Assembly (NCBI RefSeq): GCF_000971155.1
Contig: NZ_BBLX01000001.1
Coordinates: 289,879 to 353,878 of the forward strand
Reading direction: 5' to 3'
Source of the DNA: Demequina maris
Lineage (GTDB): Bacteria > Actinomycetota > Actinomycetes > Actinomycetales > Demequinaceae
Length of the DNA: 64,000 nucleotides
Numbering within the stretch: position 1 is the first letter of the stretch; every line of letters begins with the position of its first letter. Position numbers and translations under genes: made by a program. Below, in pieces: positions 51,462-63,550 of this stretch. A model generated the notes under the pieces. It did not search any database and had not been told where the DNA came from. It was given only the letters and a program-made list of their open reading frames with translations.

Positions 51462-52415
51462 TCAGCGGACCGACAGCACGTCGGTGAGGAACGGGTCGAC
51501 CATCACTGCGGCGAACACGATCGAGAGGTAGGTGATCGAGTCCCGGAACAGCCGCATCTCGTGCAGCTTCGACTCCCCCGCGCGCGAGCGGCGGTACATG
51601 CGGACGCAGCCCGCGAGGAACCAGGCGCCCGCCGCGGCGGCGACGCCGACGTAGACCCAGGTCATGCCGGCCACCCACGCCAGCGCGAGCGACACCGCCA
51701 CCATCGCGGCGGCGTAGCCGAGCATCTCGACGGCGACCTTCCGCACCGGCGCCACGACGGGCAGCATCGGCACGCGCGCCTGCTCGTAGTCGCCGCGGAA
51801 CTTCATCGACAGCGGCCAGTAGTGCGGCGGCGTCCAGAAGAAGATGATGAGGAACAGCAGGAACGGCGTCCACGCGAGCTCGTTGGTGACGGCCGCCCAG
51901 CCGATGAGCACCGGCATGCAGCCCGCGATGCCGCCCCACACGATGTTCTGCGCGGTACGGCGCTTGAGGATCATCGTGTAGCCGACCACGTAGCCGAGGA
52001 TCGCGAGCACCGACAGGACCGCCGCGAGCGGCGAGCCCACCACGAACCAGAACCACAGCGTCGAGAGGATCGACAGCGCCCACGCGAACACGAGCGCCCC
52101 GCGCTCGGACACGGCGCCCGTGACGAGCGGCCTGCGGCGCGTGCGCTTCATGACGGCGTCGATGTCGCGGTCCAGGTAGCTGTTGAACACCTGGGCGCCG
52201 CCGGCCGAGAGCGAGCCGCCGATCAGCGTGCCCGCGAGCAGCCCCAGCGAGGGCCAGCCGTCGGCGGCGAGGACCATGGTGGGGATGGTGGTGACGAGCA
52301 GCAGCTCGATGATCCGCGGCTTGGTCAGCGCGACGTACGCGCCGACCGTCGCCAGCACCCGGCGGGGGGCCGCGACGGGCGCGGCGGCATGAGCCTCGGT
52401 GGTGGCGATCGGCAT
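51462..52415 (-). CDS. ctaB: Protohaem IX farnesyltransferase (haem O synthase)
   Basis: 317 residues with about nine membrane helices. Prenyltransferase motif [34 protein letters not shown] and a second Asp-rich loop. Adds a farnesyl group to haem B on the way to haem A for cytochrome aa3 oxidase. Divergent from tkt, an arrangement typical of actinobacteria. The start is seven bases after a TACACT box, so it is probably leaderless. Confidence 0.94.
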   Translation of the reverse strand: MPIATTEAHAAAPVAAPRRVLATVGAYVALTKPRIIELLLVTTIPTMVLAADGWPSLGLLAGTLIGGSLSAGGAQVFNSYLDRDIDAVMKRTRRRPLVTGAVSERGALVFAWALSILSTLWFWFVVGSPLAAVLSVLAILGYVVGYTMILKRRTAQNIVWGGIAGCMPVLIGWAAVTNELAWTPFLLFLIIFFWTPPHYWPLSMKFRGDYEQARVPMLPVVAPVRKVAVEMLGYAAAMVAVSLALAWVAGMTWVYVGVAAAAGAWFLAGCVRMYRRSRAGESKLHEMRLFRDSITYLSIVFAAVMVDPFLTDVLSVR

Positions 52416-52422
52416 GCGGACA

Positions 52423-52428
52423 AGTGTA
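52423..52428 (-). promoter_or_regulatory. -10 box of a leaderless ctaB promoter
   Basis: TACACT on the minus strand, seven bases before the ctaB ATG. No ribosome site; -35 not clear. Confidence 0.5.
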
Positions 52429-52530
52429 ACCGCGCGTACCGGGACCAGGGTCCGTGGCAGGCCCGTCCCAGCGCGTGAGATGGCACCGCTCCCAGAAATG
52501 TGAACGTACTACAAAGCCGCGCGGCCCGGG

Positions 52531-52536
52531 TAGGCT
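52531..52536 (+). promoter_or_regulatory. -10 box upstream of tkt
   Basis: TAGGCT, 36 bases before the tkt GTG. Unlike several neighbours tkt has a ribosome site (GAGGGAGA), so it has a short leader. No consensus -35. Confidence 0.4.
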
Positions 52537-52572
52537 GGCCCCCGTACCCGATACCTGTCGAGGGAGACACCT

Positions 52573-54636
52573 GTGACCATCAACTGGACCGACGTCGACC
52601 GCCGCGCCGTCGACACCCTCCGCGTCCTCGCCGCCGACGCCGTCGAGAAGGTGGGCAACGGCCACCCCGGCACGGCCATCTCGCTGGCGCCCGCCGCGTA
52701 CCTCCTCTTCCAGAACGTCATGAAGCACGACCCGGCCGACTCGAAGTGGCTCGGCCGCGACCGCTTCGTGCTGTCCGCGGGCCACTCGTCGCTCACCCTG
52801 TACCTCCAGCTCTTCGCGTCCGGCTACGACCTGACGCTCGAGGACCTCAAGTCGCTGCGCACCGAGGGCTCGCGCACCCCGGGCCACCCCGAGTACGGCC
52901 ACACCGACGGCGTCGAGATCACGACCGGCCCGCTGGGCACCGGCATCGCCTCCTCCGTCGGCATGGCGATGGCCTCCCGCCGTGAGCGCGGCCTGCTCGA
53001 CCCCGACGCCGCGCCCGGCACCTCGCCGTTCGACCACCACATCTACGTGATCGCCGGCGACGGCGACCTGCAGGAGGGCGTCTCGCACGAGGCGAGCGCG
53101 CTCGCCGGCACGCAGGAGCTCGGCAACCTCATCGTCATCTGGGACGACAACCGCATCTCGATCGAGCACGAGACCGACATCTCGTTCACCGAGGACGTCG
53201 TCGCCCGCTACGAGGCGTACGGCTGGCACACCCAGCACGTGTCGTGGGTCACCGAGGACGGCTACCAGGAGGACCCCGCCGCGCTGTACGAGGCGATCCA
53301 GGCCGCGAAGGCCGAGACCGGCAAGCCCTCGTTCATCCGCCTCAGCACCATCATCGGCTGGCCCTCGCCTACCAAGCAGAACTCCGGCGGCGTCCACGGC
53401 TCCGCGCTCGGCGCCGCCGAGGTCGCGGGCCTCAAGGAGGTGCTCGGCTTCGACCCCGAGCAGAGCTTCGCCGTCGAGCCCGAGGTCCTCGCGCACATGC
53501 AGCAGGTCAAGGAGCGCGGCCAGGCCGCCCACTCCGAGTGGAACGCCACCCTGTCGCGCTGGGAGGCCGAGAACCCCGAGCGCGCCGCGCTGCTCGCGCG
53601 CCTCGTGACCCGCACCCTCCCCGAGGGCTGGGACGATGCGCTGCCCACCTTCGAGGTCGGCGGCTCGGTCGCGACCCGCTCGGCGTCCGGCAAGGTGCTC
53701 ACCGCCCTCGCCCCCGTGCTGCCCGAGCTGTGGGGCGGCTCAGCCGACCTCGCCGGCTCGAACAACACCACGATGGACGGCGAGCCGTCGTTCCTGCCCC
53801 CGAACCGCGCGACCCACTCGTGGCCGAACGCCGACTGGTACGGCCGCACGCTGCACTTCGGCATCCGCGAGTTCGGCATGGGCACGATCCTCAACGGCAT
53901 CACCCTGCACGGCCTGACCCGCACGTACGGCGGCACGTTCCTCGTGTTCTCCGACTACATGCGCGCCTCGGTCCGCCTCGCGGCCCTCATGCAGATCCCC
54001 ACCACGTTCGTGTGGACGCACGACTCGGTGGGCCTCGGCGAGGACGGCCCGACGCACCAGCCGATCGAGCACGTCGCGACGCTGCGCGCGATCCCGGGCC
54101 TCGACGTGCTCCGCCCCGCGGACGCCAACGAGACCGCCTTCGCGTGGAAGACGATCCTCGAGACCACCGACCGCCCGTCGGCGATCATCCTCACCCGCCA
54201 GAACGTCCCCACCCTCGAGGGCACCTCGGCGGAGGGCGTCGACAAGGGCGCGTACGTGATCGCTGGCGCCGACGAGGACGCCGACGTGCTGCTCCTCGCC
54301 ACCGGCTCCGAGGTCTCGGTCGCGCTCGGCGCCCGCGAGCTCCTCGCGGCCGAGGGCGTCAAGGCGCGCGTCGTCTCGATGCCGTCGCGTGAGCGCTTCG
54401 CCCGCCAGGACGCGGCCTACCAGGAGTCGGTGCTCCCCGCCGCGCTCAAGGCCCGCGTCTCGGTCGAGGCCGGCTCGACGCTCGGCTGGCGCGAGCTGGT
54501 CGGCGACGCCGGCCGCATGGTCGGCGTGGACCACTTCGGCGAGTCCGCCTCGGGCGGCCTGCTGCTCAAGAAGTACGGCTTCACCGCGGAGAACGTCGCC
54601 GCGCAGGCACGCGAGAGCATCGCCGCCGCCGGCTGA
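52573..54636 (+). CDS. tkt: Transketolase
   Basis: 687 residues from a GTG. Thiamine diphosphate enzyme with [19 protein letters not shown], the cofactor motif [16 protein letters not shown] ending in [17 protein letters not shown]-type block [14 protein letters not shown], and [19 protein letters not shown]. Transfers two-carbon units in the pentose phosphate pathway. In most actinobacteria tal (and often pgi) lies between tkt and zwf; here zwf follows directly. A terminator lies after the stop. Confidence 0.96.
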   Translation: MTINWTDVDRRAVDTLRVLAADAVEKVGNGHPGTAISLAPAAYLLFQNVMKHDPADSKWLGRDRFVLSAGHSSLTLYLQLFASGYDLTLEDLKSLRTEGSRTPGHPEYGHTDGVEITTGPLGTGIASSVGMAMASRRERGLLDPDAAPGTSPFDHHIYVIAGDGDLQEGVSHEASALAGTQELGNLIVIWDDNRISIEHETDISFTEDVVARYEAYGWHTQHVSWVTEDGYQEDPAALYEAIQAAKAETGKPSFIRLSTIIGWPSPTKQNSGGVHGSALGAAEVAGLKEVLGFDPEQSFAVEPEVLAHMQQVKERGQAAHSEWNATLSRWEAENPERAALLARLVTRTLPEGWDDALPTFEVGGSVATRSASGKVLTALAPVLPELWGGSADLAGSNNTTMDGEPSFLPPNRATHSWPNADWYGRTLHFGIREFGMGTILNGITLHGLTRTYGGTFLVFSDYMRASVRLAALMQIPTTFVWTHDSVGLGEDGPTHQPIEHVATLRAIPGLDVLRPADANETAFAWKTILETTDRPSAIILTRQNVPTLEGTSAEGVDKGAYVIAGADEDADVLLLATGSEVSVALGARELLAAEGVKARVVSMPSRERFARQDAAYQESVLPAALKARVSVEAGSTLGWRELVGDAGRMVGVDHFGESASGGLLLKKYGFTAENVAAQARESIAAAG

Positions 54637-54650
54637 CGCACGCCGCACGC

Positions 54651-54684
54651 ACGAAGGGGGTCCCGTCCGCGGGGCCCCCTTCGT
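54651..54684 (+). terminator. Hairpin terminator after tkt
   Basis: ACGAAGGGGG pairs with CCCCCTTCGT, continued by a T-G wobble and CCC/GGG around a six-base loop. It separates tkt from zwf, whose own -10 lies downstream. Confidence 0.75.
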
Positions 54685-54759
54685 CGTCCCCGCCCCCGGC
54701 CCGCGCATCGTCCCGCCGCCCGTCTCACCAGATGGCGCCGCCGCATCGTGCCCGCGGAA

Positions 54760-54765
54760 TAGGAT
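54760..54765 (+). promoter_or_regulatory. -10 box for zwf-opcA-pgl
   Basis: TAGGAT about 50 bases before the zwf start. -35 unclear. It lies downstream of the tkt terminator, so zwf-opcA-pgl can be a separate transcript. Confidence 0.45.
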
Positions 54766-54814
54766 GGCGGGAGCATCGACGCCTGACCCGACGTCCCCCC
54801 TGGAAGGTCTCAGA

Positions 54815-56328
<1,514 letters not shown>

Positions 56329-56332
<4 letters not shown>

Positions 56333-57249
56333 TCATCGAGATCCCCGACACCACGACCGGCGAGATCAACAAGCGCCTCGTCGACTCGCGCAAGGAGGGC
56401 GGCGTCATCACGCTCGCCCGCGTGATGACGCTCGTCATCGACGCGACGGACGCGGACGCGGAGCAGGCGATCGCCACCGCCAACGTGGCCTCGCGCGAGC
56501 ACCCGTGCCGCATCATCGTCATCGCCCCGGGCAGCGCCGAGGAGGCGCGCCTCGACGCGGAGATCCGCGTGGGCGGCGACGCCGGCGCCTCCGAGGTCAT
56601 CGTGCTGCGCCCGTCCGGTGCGCAGATCGGCCACGACGACACGCTCGTGACGCCGCTGCTGCTGCCCGACGCCCCCATCGTGGTGTGGTGGCCGGCCGGG
56701 GTCCCCGACGACATGGCGGAGTGCTCGCTGGGCCGCATGGCGCAGCGCCGCATCACCGACACCAAGGGCGAGCCGGACCCCGTCGCGACGCTGCTCTCGC
56801 TCGCGCAGTGCTACCGCCCGGGCGACACCGACCTCGCGTGGACGCGGCTCACCCGCTGGCGCGCGCTGCTCGCCGTCGCGCTCGAGCAGGTGCCGGACCC
56901 GCAGGTCACGCGCGCCCGCATCCACGGCGACACCAACAGCCCGTCGATCTTGCTGCTCGGCGCGTGGCTCAAGCGCGCGCTCGGCTGCGAGGTCGAGGCG
57001 GAGTACGACGACTCGGTCGCCGCGCTCCAGAGCATCGTGCTCGAGACGCCGTCCGGGCAGATCTCGATCAGCCGCCCCGACCGCTACAACGCGCGCATCA
57101 CGCAGCCGGGCCAGCCCGACCACGTGATCGCGCTGCCAGCGCGCTCGCTCGAGGAGGCGCTCGCCGAGGAGCTGCGCCGCCTCGACTCCGACGAGGTCTA
57201 CGGCGAGGCGCTCGCCTCGTTCACCGCCGAGACGGTGGTGCCGCTGTGA
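56329..57249 (+). CDS. opcA: G6PDH assembly protein OpcA
   Basis: 306 residues. DTTTGEINKRLVDSRKEGG at the start and VWWPAGVPDDM, RDQRRITDT-like RMAQRRITDTKGEPDP, and NSPSILLLGAWLKRALG are OpcA hallmarks. In actinobacteria and cyanobacteria it allosterically activates Zwf. Coupled to zwf (ATGA) and to pgl (GTGA). Confidence 0.94.
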
Positions 57250-57980
57250 GCGGCGTCTCCGACCACGCGACCCGCGTCGTCGTCCACCCGTCCGCCGAGG
57301 CGGTGGCGGACGCGACCGCGGCGCGCCTGCTGGTGACGCTCATCGACACGCTGTCGGTGCAGGACCGCGCCGACGTGGTGGTGACCGGCGGCACCGTCGG
57401 CATCGCGACACTCGCCTCGGTCGCGCGCTCCCCCCTGGCGTCCGCCGTCGACTGGACCAGCGTGCACGTGTGGTGGGGCGACGAGCGCTTCGTGCCCGTC
57501 GGCGACCCCGACCGCAACGAGGGCCAGGCGCAGGAGACGCTGCTGGGCACGCTGCCGCTGCCGGAGGAGAACATCCACCGGATGGGCGCGTCGTCGGCGT
57601 TCGACACGGCCGAGGAGGCCGCCTTCTCGTACGCCGAGGACATCGCCGCCGAGGGCGCGCCGGCCTGGGACGTCCTCATGCTGGGCATGGGCCCCGACGG
57701 CCACGTCGCCTCACTGTTCCCTGGCCACCCCGGCTACGCCGAGCGTGGCGCCGAGGCGATCGCGGTGCACGACTCCCCCAAGCCCCCGCCCACGCGCGTC
57801 TCGCTCACGCTCGAGTCGATCCGCCGCGCGCGCCGCGTGTGGGTGGTCGCCGCGGGCGCCGCGAAGGCCGACGTGGTCGCCCGCGCGCTGCACGGCGACC
57901 TCGAGCTCCCCGCGGCCGCGGTCCGCGGCGCGGACGAGACGCTGTGGCTCGTCGACGCGGAGGCCGTCGCCAAGGTCTAG
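57246..57980 (+). CDS. pgl: 6-phosphogluconolactonase
   Basis: 244 residues from a GTG overlapping opcA. VHVWWGDERFVPVGDPDRNEG (in part), DVLMLGMGPDGHVASLFPGH and TLTLESIRRARRVWVV-type segment SLTLESIRRARRVW identify DevB/Pgl. Hydrolyses the lactone made by Zwf. Last gene of the unit; a very long palindrome follows. Confidence 0.94.
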   Translation: MSGVSDHATRVVVHPSAEAVADATAARLLVTLIDTLSVQDRADVVVTGGTVGIATLASVARSPLASAVDWTSVHVWWGDERFVPVGDPDRNEGQAQETLLGTLPLPEENIHRMGASSAFDTAEEAAFSYAEDIAAEGAPAWDVLMLGMGPDGHVASLFPGHPGYAERGAEAIAVHDSPKPPPTRVSLTLESIRRARRVWVVAAGAAKADVVARALHGDLELPAAAVRGADETLWLVDAEAVAKV

Positions 57981-57994
57981 CCGCCCGTCCCGCT

Positions 57995-58091
57995 TGACAC
58001 TGGCAACGGAATCCAGTTCGACACGCCGACGGCCGGCCCCGTTTCGGGGCCGGCCGTCGGCGTGTCGCGTTGAGATCCGTTCCTGGTGTCA
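57995..58091. terminator. 97-bp symmetric palindrome between convergent genes
   Basis: Perfect 22-bp stem (58019-58040 with 58046-58067) around a GTTTC loop. Moving outward on each side come eight unpaired bases, a 6-bp stem (AACGGA/TCCGTT), four unpaired bases, and another 6-bp stem (TGACAC/GTGTCA). The arms are 46 bases each and perfectly symmetric in spacing. It probably terminates pgl and the opposing SelW-like gene, but its length and symmetry exceed what a terminator needs. Confidence 0.8.
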
Positions 58092-58105
58092 GGGGCGGCG
58101 GTGGC

Positions 58106-58387
58106 TCAGTGGCGCTTGCCCATGAGCAGGTCGCGGCCCTCGGCGTCGACGCCCTCACGCGCAGGCAGCTTCTCGCGCACGGTCGAGACGATGCCCTCGA
58201 TGTCGAACTCGGCGGGCTTGGCGTAGATCTCCTCGCCGTCGGCGCGGAACGTGAAGACGCCCTTGCGGCCCGTCTTGAGGGTCACGCCGGAGAGCGCGTT
58301 GCCGAACTCCTCCAGCAGGCGGGTCTGGGCGGCGGTGGCCCGCGGCAGGTAGCCGCACGGCACGCAGTACTCGATCTCGATCTGCAT
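58106..58387 (-). CDS. Rdx-family (SelW/SelT-like) protein, Cys form
   Basis: 93 residues. Starts MQIEIEYCVPCGYLPRAT, the CxxC (Cys8/Cys11) of the thioredoxin-like SelT/SelW/SelH family; where eukaryotic members have selenocysteine this has Cys. TGRKGVFTFRADGEEIYAK and FDIEGIV complete the fold. A redox role is likely. The gene is convergent with pgl and divided from it by the large palindrome. Confidence 0.85.
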   Translation of the reverse strand: MQIEIEYCVPCGYLPRATAAQTRLLEEFGNALSGVTLKTGRKGVFTFRADGEEIYAKPAEFDIEGIVSTVREKLPAREGVDAEGRDLLMGKRH

Positions 58388-58556
58388 GGTGGATCCTTTC
58401 GTTCGTGCTGGGGCCAACGGTAGCGGCGCCTCAGAGATTCCTGCGCCGCCGGCGGTACGGCCGGGACGCGGGTGGACGATGCGCGGGCCGGCGGCCGCGC
58501 GCGGAGACGACGAGGGGCCGCTCCCCTGCTGGGGAGCGGCCCCTGTCACGACCGTG
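58388..58556. other. Intergenic region before the SelW-like gene
   Basis: On the minus strand a TACCGT box lies near 58423-58418, placed for the SelW-like gene. The region also holds one copy of GGACGATGCG (58474-58483) and the rbpA terminator. Confidence 0.4.
58513..58544 (-). terminator. Hairpin terminator of rbpA
   Basis: Perfect 14-bp stem AGGGGCCGCTCCCC/GGGGAGCGGCCCCT with a TGCT loop, 13 bases past the rbpA stop. No T-run. Confidence 0.8.
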
Positions 58557-58919
58557 TCAGTCGGCGACCGCGAGGTCTCCGCGACGGACCCGCAGCGAGG
58601 TCAGCGCCTCATCCAGGAGGGCGGCGCCCTCCTCGTCGCTGCGACGCTCCTTCACGTACGCGAGGTGCGTCTTGTACGGCTCGTTCCGGATCGGCTCCGG
58701 CGGGTTGTCCGGGTCCAGGCCACCGGGGAGCCCGCAACGCGGGCAGTCCCACTCGACCGGGATCTCCTGGTCGTCGCCGGTGGCGAAGCTCGGCGAGGTC
58801 ACGTGACCTCGCGCACAGTAGTAGGAGACGACCTGACGCGGCGCGGATTCGCCCCGCTCGTCCTCTCCCATGGGCCCGGCGCCTACGCGCGAGCCTCGGA
58901 TGGCGTTGCCCCCTGCCAT
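58557..58919 (-). CDS. rbpA: RNA polymerase-binding protein RbpA
   Basis: 120 residues. The N-terminal GGNAIRGSRVGAGPMGEDERG is the strongly conserved RbpA tail; the core carries Cys pairs (YYCARGH and CPRCG), and the C-terminal helix LAYVKERRS binds the sigma subunit. It stabilises open complexes with the housekeeping sigma factor and is restricted to actinobacteria, so it is a solid taxonomic marker. Next to secG as in many Micrococcales. Confidence 0.95.
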   Translation of the reverse strand: MAGGNAIRGSRVGAGPMGEDERGESAPRQVVSYYCARGHVTSPSFATGDDQEIPVEWDCPRCGLPGGLDPDNPPEPIRNEPYKTHLAYVKERRSDEEGAALLDEALTSLRVRRGDLAVAD

Positions 58920-58941
58920 GGGTACGACCTCCGTCGCCTTG

Positions 58942-59187
58942 CTAGAGGGAGAACCGGGACATGAGCCCGAGCAGCACGACCACGGCCACCCAGACGATCG
59001 CGGTGCCCCACGTGATGCGCGTGAGGTTGCGCTCGCCTACGGCGGACGACTGGACGCCGGACGCGATGCCGCCGCCGAACATGTCCGTGATGCCGCCGCC
59101 ACGACCGCGGTGGATGAGCACCAGCGCGATGATCAGCAGCGAGGTCACGACGAGCATGACCCACAGGATGGTCTCGAGGATGTCCAC
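58942..59187 (-). CDS. secG: Protein translocase subunit SecG
   Basis: 81 residues from the GTG at 59187, with ribosome site GGGAGAA. Two membrane helices (ETILWVMLVVTSLLIIALVLI in part, and WGTAIVWVAVVVLLGLMS) and the loop GRGGGITDMFGGG, which is the SecG signature. A TATCCT box near 59223-59218, just after the tpiA terminator, may give secG its own promoter. Confidence 0.93.
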   Translation of the reverse strand: MDILETILWVMLVVTSLLIIALVLIHRGRGGGITDMFGGGIASGVQSSAVGERNLTRITWGTAIVWVAVVVLLGLMSRFSL

Positions 59188-59235
59188 TGTTCTCCCAGAT
59201 GATGGATTGCGCTCACAAGGATACGCGACGCACGG

Positions 59236-59269
59236 CACCGGGCCGGCCCCTCGAGGGGCCGGCCCGGTG
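59236..59269 (-). terminator. Hairpin terminator of tpiA
   Basis: Perfect 15-bp stem CACCGGGCCGGCCCC/GGGGCCGGCCCGGTG with a TCGA loop, right after the tpiA stop. Confidence 0.8.
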
Positions 59270-59274
59270 GCGTG

Positions 59275-60066
59275 TCACATCGCGACGTTGTGCGACTTGA
59301 AGCGCGCGATCTTCGAGAACTCCTCGGGGTCGAGCGAGGCGCCGCCGACGAGGCCGCCGTCGACGTCCTCCTCGGCCATGAGCTGCGCGATCGACGACGA
59401 CTTCACCGAGCCGCCGTAGAGGACGCGGACGCCGTCCGCGAGCTCCTGGTCGTACAGCTCCGCGAGACGGCCGCGGATGGCCGCGCAGACCTCCTGCGCG
59501 TCCGCCGGGGTCGCGACCTCGCCGGTGCCGATGGCCCACACGGGCTCGTAGGCGATGACGACGTCCTTGGCCTGCTCGGCGGGGAGGTCCTTGAGCGCGC
59601 CGTCGACCTGCGCGAGCGTGTAGGACACGTGCTCGCCGGCCTTGCGGATGTCGAGGCCCTCGCCGACGCAGACGATCGGCACGATGCCGTGTTCGAAGGC
59701 GGCCTTCGTCTTGGCCGCGACGACGTCGTCGGTCTCGCCGTGGTACTGGCGGCGCTCGGAGTGGCCGACGGCCACGAACGAGACGCCGAGCTTCGACAGC
59801 TGGGTGCCGGAGACCTCGCCGGTGTACGCGCCGGAGGTGTGCTCGGAGATGTCCTGGGCGCCGTACTTGAGCTCGAGCTGGTCGGCGTCGACGAGCGTCT
59901 GCACCGAGCGCAGCGAGGTGAACGACGGCAGGACCGCGACCTCGACCTCGGAGAAGTCGTGCTTGGCGTCACGGAGCAGCCAGGCGAGCTTCTGGACGGT
60001 GTGCGTCGCCTCGAGGTGGTCGAGGTTGAGCTTCCAGTTGCCGGCGATGAGCGGGGTGCGTGCCAT
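59275..60066 (-). CDS. tpiA: Triosephosphate isomerase
   Basis: 263 residues. [16 protein letters not shown] (substrate Lys), [12 protein letters not shown] (catalytic His), [14 protein letters not shown] (catalytic Glu) and [10 protein letters not shown]. Glycolysis/gluconeogenesis. Five bases after pgk. Confidence 0.96.
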   Translation of the reverse strand: MARTPLIAGNWKLNLDHLEATHTVQKLAWLLRDAKHDFSEVEVAVLPSFTSLRSVQTLVDADQLELKYGAQDISEHTSGAYTGEVSGTQLSKLGVSFVAVGHSERRQYHGETDDVVAAKTKAAFEHGIVPIVCVGEGLDIRKAGEHVSYTLAQVDGALKDLPAEQAKDVVIAYEPVWAIGTGEVATPADAQEVCAAIRGRLAELYDQELADGVRVLYGGSVKSSSIAQLMAEEDVDGGLVGGASLDPEEFSKIARFKSHNVAM

Positions 60067-60071
60067 GGGTA

Positions 60072-61262
60072 TCAGTCCTCCAGAACGGCGAGGCCCGGCA
60101 GGACCTTGCCCTCGAGCAGCTCGAGCGACGCGCCGCCGCCCGTCGAGATGTGGCCGAAGCCGGCCTCGTCGAAGCCGAGCAGGCGCACGGCCGCAGCCGA
60201 GTCGCCGCCGCCGACGACCGAGAAGCCGTCGGAGTCGATCATGGCCTGGGCCACGGCCTTGGTGCCGGCCGCGAAGGCCTCCATCTCGAACACGCCCATG
60301 GGGCCGTTCCAGACGATGGTCTTGGCGTCGGCGAGCTTGGACGCGAACAGCGCGGCCGAGTCGGGGCCGATGTCGAGGCCCATGCGGTCCGCGGGGATCG
60401 CGTCCGCGGCGACGACGATCGCGTCGGCGTCGGCGGCGAACTTGTCCGCGGCGACGATGTCGGTCGGGAGCACGATCTCGACGCCGTTCTCCTCGGCGGT
60501 CGCGAGGTAGCCCTTGACCGTGTCGAGCTGGTCGGCCTCGAGCAGCGAGTTGCCGACCTCGTAGCCCTTGGCCGCGAGGAAGGTGAAGACCATGCCGCCG
60601 CCGATGAGGAGGCGGTCCGCCTTGGTGAGCAGGTTCGCGATGACGCCGAGCTTGTCGGAGACCTTCGAGCCGCCGAGGACCACCGCGTACGGGCGGGCCG
60701 GGTCGGTCACGGCCTTGCCCAGCGACACGACCTCCTTCTCGACGAGCGTGCCGGCCGCGGCGGGCAGCTTCTTGGCGATGTCGTAGACCGAGGCCTGCTT
60801 GCGGTGGACCACGCCGAAGCCGTCGGAGACGAAGACGTCGGCGAACGCGGCGAGCTCGGCGGCGAGCGCCTCGCGCTCCTCGTCGACCTTGGAGGTCTCG
60901 CGGGCGTCGAAGCGGACGTTCTCGAGCATCGCGACCTGGCCGGGCTCGAGGGCGTCGGTGACGGCCTTGGCAGACGGGCCGACGAGGTCCTCCGCGAGCG
61001 TGACGGGCTTGCCGAGCAGCTCCGCGAGGCGGGCCGCGGCGGGCGCGAGCGAGTACTTGTCCTCCGGGGCGCCCTTGGGGCGGCCCAGGTGCGCGGTGAC
61101 GATGACGGCGGCACCGGCGTCGAGGAGCTTCTGGATGGTCGGGACGGAGGCGCGCACACGGCCGTCGTCGGTGATCGTGGTGCCGTCGAGCGGGACGTTG
61201 AGGTCCGAGCGGACGAGCACCTTCTTGCCGGCGAGGTCGCCAAGCGAGTCGATGGTCTTCAT
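60072..61262 (-). CDS. pgk: Phosphoglycerate kinase
   Basis: 396 residues. [37 protein letters not shown] and the ATP-loop [13 protein letters not shown], all complete. Makes ATP from 1,3-bisphosphoglycerate. Standard length. Confidence 0.96.
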   Translation of the reverse strand: MKTIDSLGDLAGKKVLVRSDLNVPLDGTTITDDGRVRASVPTIQKLLDAGAAVIVTAHLGRPKGAPEDKYSLAPAAARLAELLGKPVTLAEDLVGPSAKAVTDALEPGQVAMLENVRFDARETSKVDEEREALAAELAAFADVFVSDGFGVVHRKQASVYDIAKKLPAAAGTLVEKEVVSLGKAVTDPARPYAVVLGGSKVSDKLGVIANLLTKADRLLIGGGMVFTFLAAKGYEVGNSLLEADQLDTVKGYLATAEENGVEIVLPTDIVAADKFAADADAIVVAADAIPADRMGLDIGPDSAALFASKLADAKTIVWNGPMGVFEMEAFAAGTKAVAQAMIDSDGFSVVGGGDSAAAVRLLGFDEAGFGHISTGGGASLELLEGKVLPGLAVLED

Positions 61263-61309
61263 GGAGGTTCCTGTCCTAGTGGAGTGGGAAGGGGATGCGG
61301 GGTGACGCG

Positions 61310-61347
61310 ACGACGGCCGCACACGTCAGAGCGTGCGCGGCCGTCGT
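61310..61347 (-). terminator. Hairpin between gap and pgk
   Basis: ACGACGGCCGC/GCGGCCGTCGT (11 bp), one mismatch, then CACG/CGTG, with a six-base loop. It can act as a full or partial terminator, reducing pgk-tpiA relative to gap. Confidence 0.65.
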
Positions 61348-61367
61348 TGCGTTCACATCGAGCGTGC

Positions 61368-62483
<1,116 letters not shown>

Positions 62484-62546
62484 CTACTACTTACCCGTTG
62501 CGCCGCCAGCCGGACAGAAGTCCCAGGTGAGGGCCTCGCGGGGGGC

Positions 62547-63530
62547 CTAGTCGTCCTCGAGGAGCTCCTGGCTGATGCCCGCCTCGGTGTCCGGGATGCC
62601 CAGCTCCTCGGCACGCTTGTCGGCGGTCGCCAGGAGGCGCCGGATGCGGCCCGCGACGGCGTCCTTCGTGAGCGGCGGGTCGGCGAGCTTGCCCAGCTCC
62701 TCGAGCGACGCCTCGCGGTTCGCCAGGCGCAGCTCGCCGGCCTCGCGCAGGTGCTCGGGCAGGTCCTCGCCGAGGATCTCGAAGGCGCGGGCGACGCGCG
62801 CGCCGGCCGCGACGGCCGCACGGGCGCTGCGGCGCAGGTTCGCGTCGTCGAAGTTCGCGAGGCGGTTGGCGGTGCCGCGCACCTCGCGGCGCGTGCGCTT
62901 CTCCTCCCACGCGAGGACGGAGTCGTGCGCGCCGAGCCGGGCCAGCAGCGCGGAGATCGCGTCGCCGTCACGGATCACCACGCGGTCGACGCCGCGCACC
63001 TCGCGCGACTTCGCGCCGATGCCGAGGCGACGGGCCGCGCCCACGAGCGCCAGGGCGGCCTCGGGTCCGGGCGACGTCACCTCGAGCGCGGACGAGCGGC
63101 CGGGCTCGGTGAGCGAGCCGTGCGCGAGGAAGGCGCCGCGCCAGGCGGCGACGGTGTCCTCGATCGCGCCGCCCACCACGTGCGGCGGGAGGCCGCGCAC
63201 GGGCCGTCCGCGGTGGTCGAGGAGGCCGGTCTGACGCGCGAGCGCCTCGCCCTCCTTGACCACGCGCACCACGTAGCGGTTGCCCTTCTTGAGCGCGCCT
63301 CCGGAGACCACGATGATCTCGGAGCCGAGCCCGTAGGTCTCGTGGATGTAGGTGCGGAGCCGCCGCGCCGCGGCGGCGGTGTCGAGCTCCGCCTCGATGA
63401 CGATGCGCCCGGAGACGATGTGCAGCCCACCCGCGAAGCGGAGGGTCGCCGCGATCTCCGCCTTGCGTGCGGAGACCTTCTCGACCGGGACGCGCGCGAG
63501 CTCGTCCTTCACCTGTGCCGTCAATGCCAT
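62547..63530 (-). CDS. whiA: DNA-binding regulator WhiA
   Basis: 327 residues. LAGLIDADG-like N-terminal domain ([34 protein letters not shown]) and a C-terminal helix-turn-helix ([37 protein letters not shown] in part). In sporulating actinobacteria it controls development, and in others cell division. Starts 20 bases after the yvcK stop. Confidence 0.95.
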   Translation of the reverse strand: MALTAQVKDELARVPVEKVSARKAEIAATLRFAGGLHIVSGRIVIEAELDTAAAARRLRTYIHETYGLGSEIIVVSGGALKKGNRYVVRVVKEGEALARQTGLLDHRGRPVRGLPPHVVGGAIEDTVAAWRGAFLAHGSLTEPGRSSALEVTSPGPEAALALVGAARRLGIGAKSREVRGVDRVVIRDGDAISALLARLGAHDSVLAWEEKRTRREVRGTANRLANFDDANLRRSARAAVAAGARVARAFEILGEDLPEHLREAGELRLANREASLEELGKLADPPLTKDAVAGRIRRLLATADKRAEELGIPDTEAGISQELLEDD

Positions 63531-63550
63531 GGCGACAATCCTGCCATCAC

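Noticed and set aside
58106-58387. Possible selenoprotein of the SelW/SelT family
   Set aside because: The active site is CVPC with ordinary Cys codons; there is no in-frame TGA or SECIS-like hairpin inside the gene.
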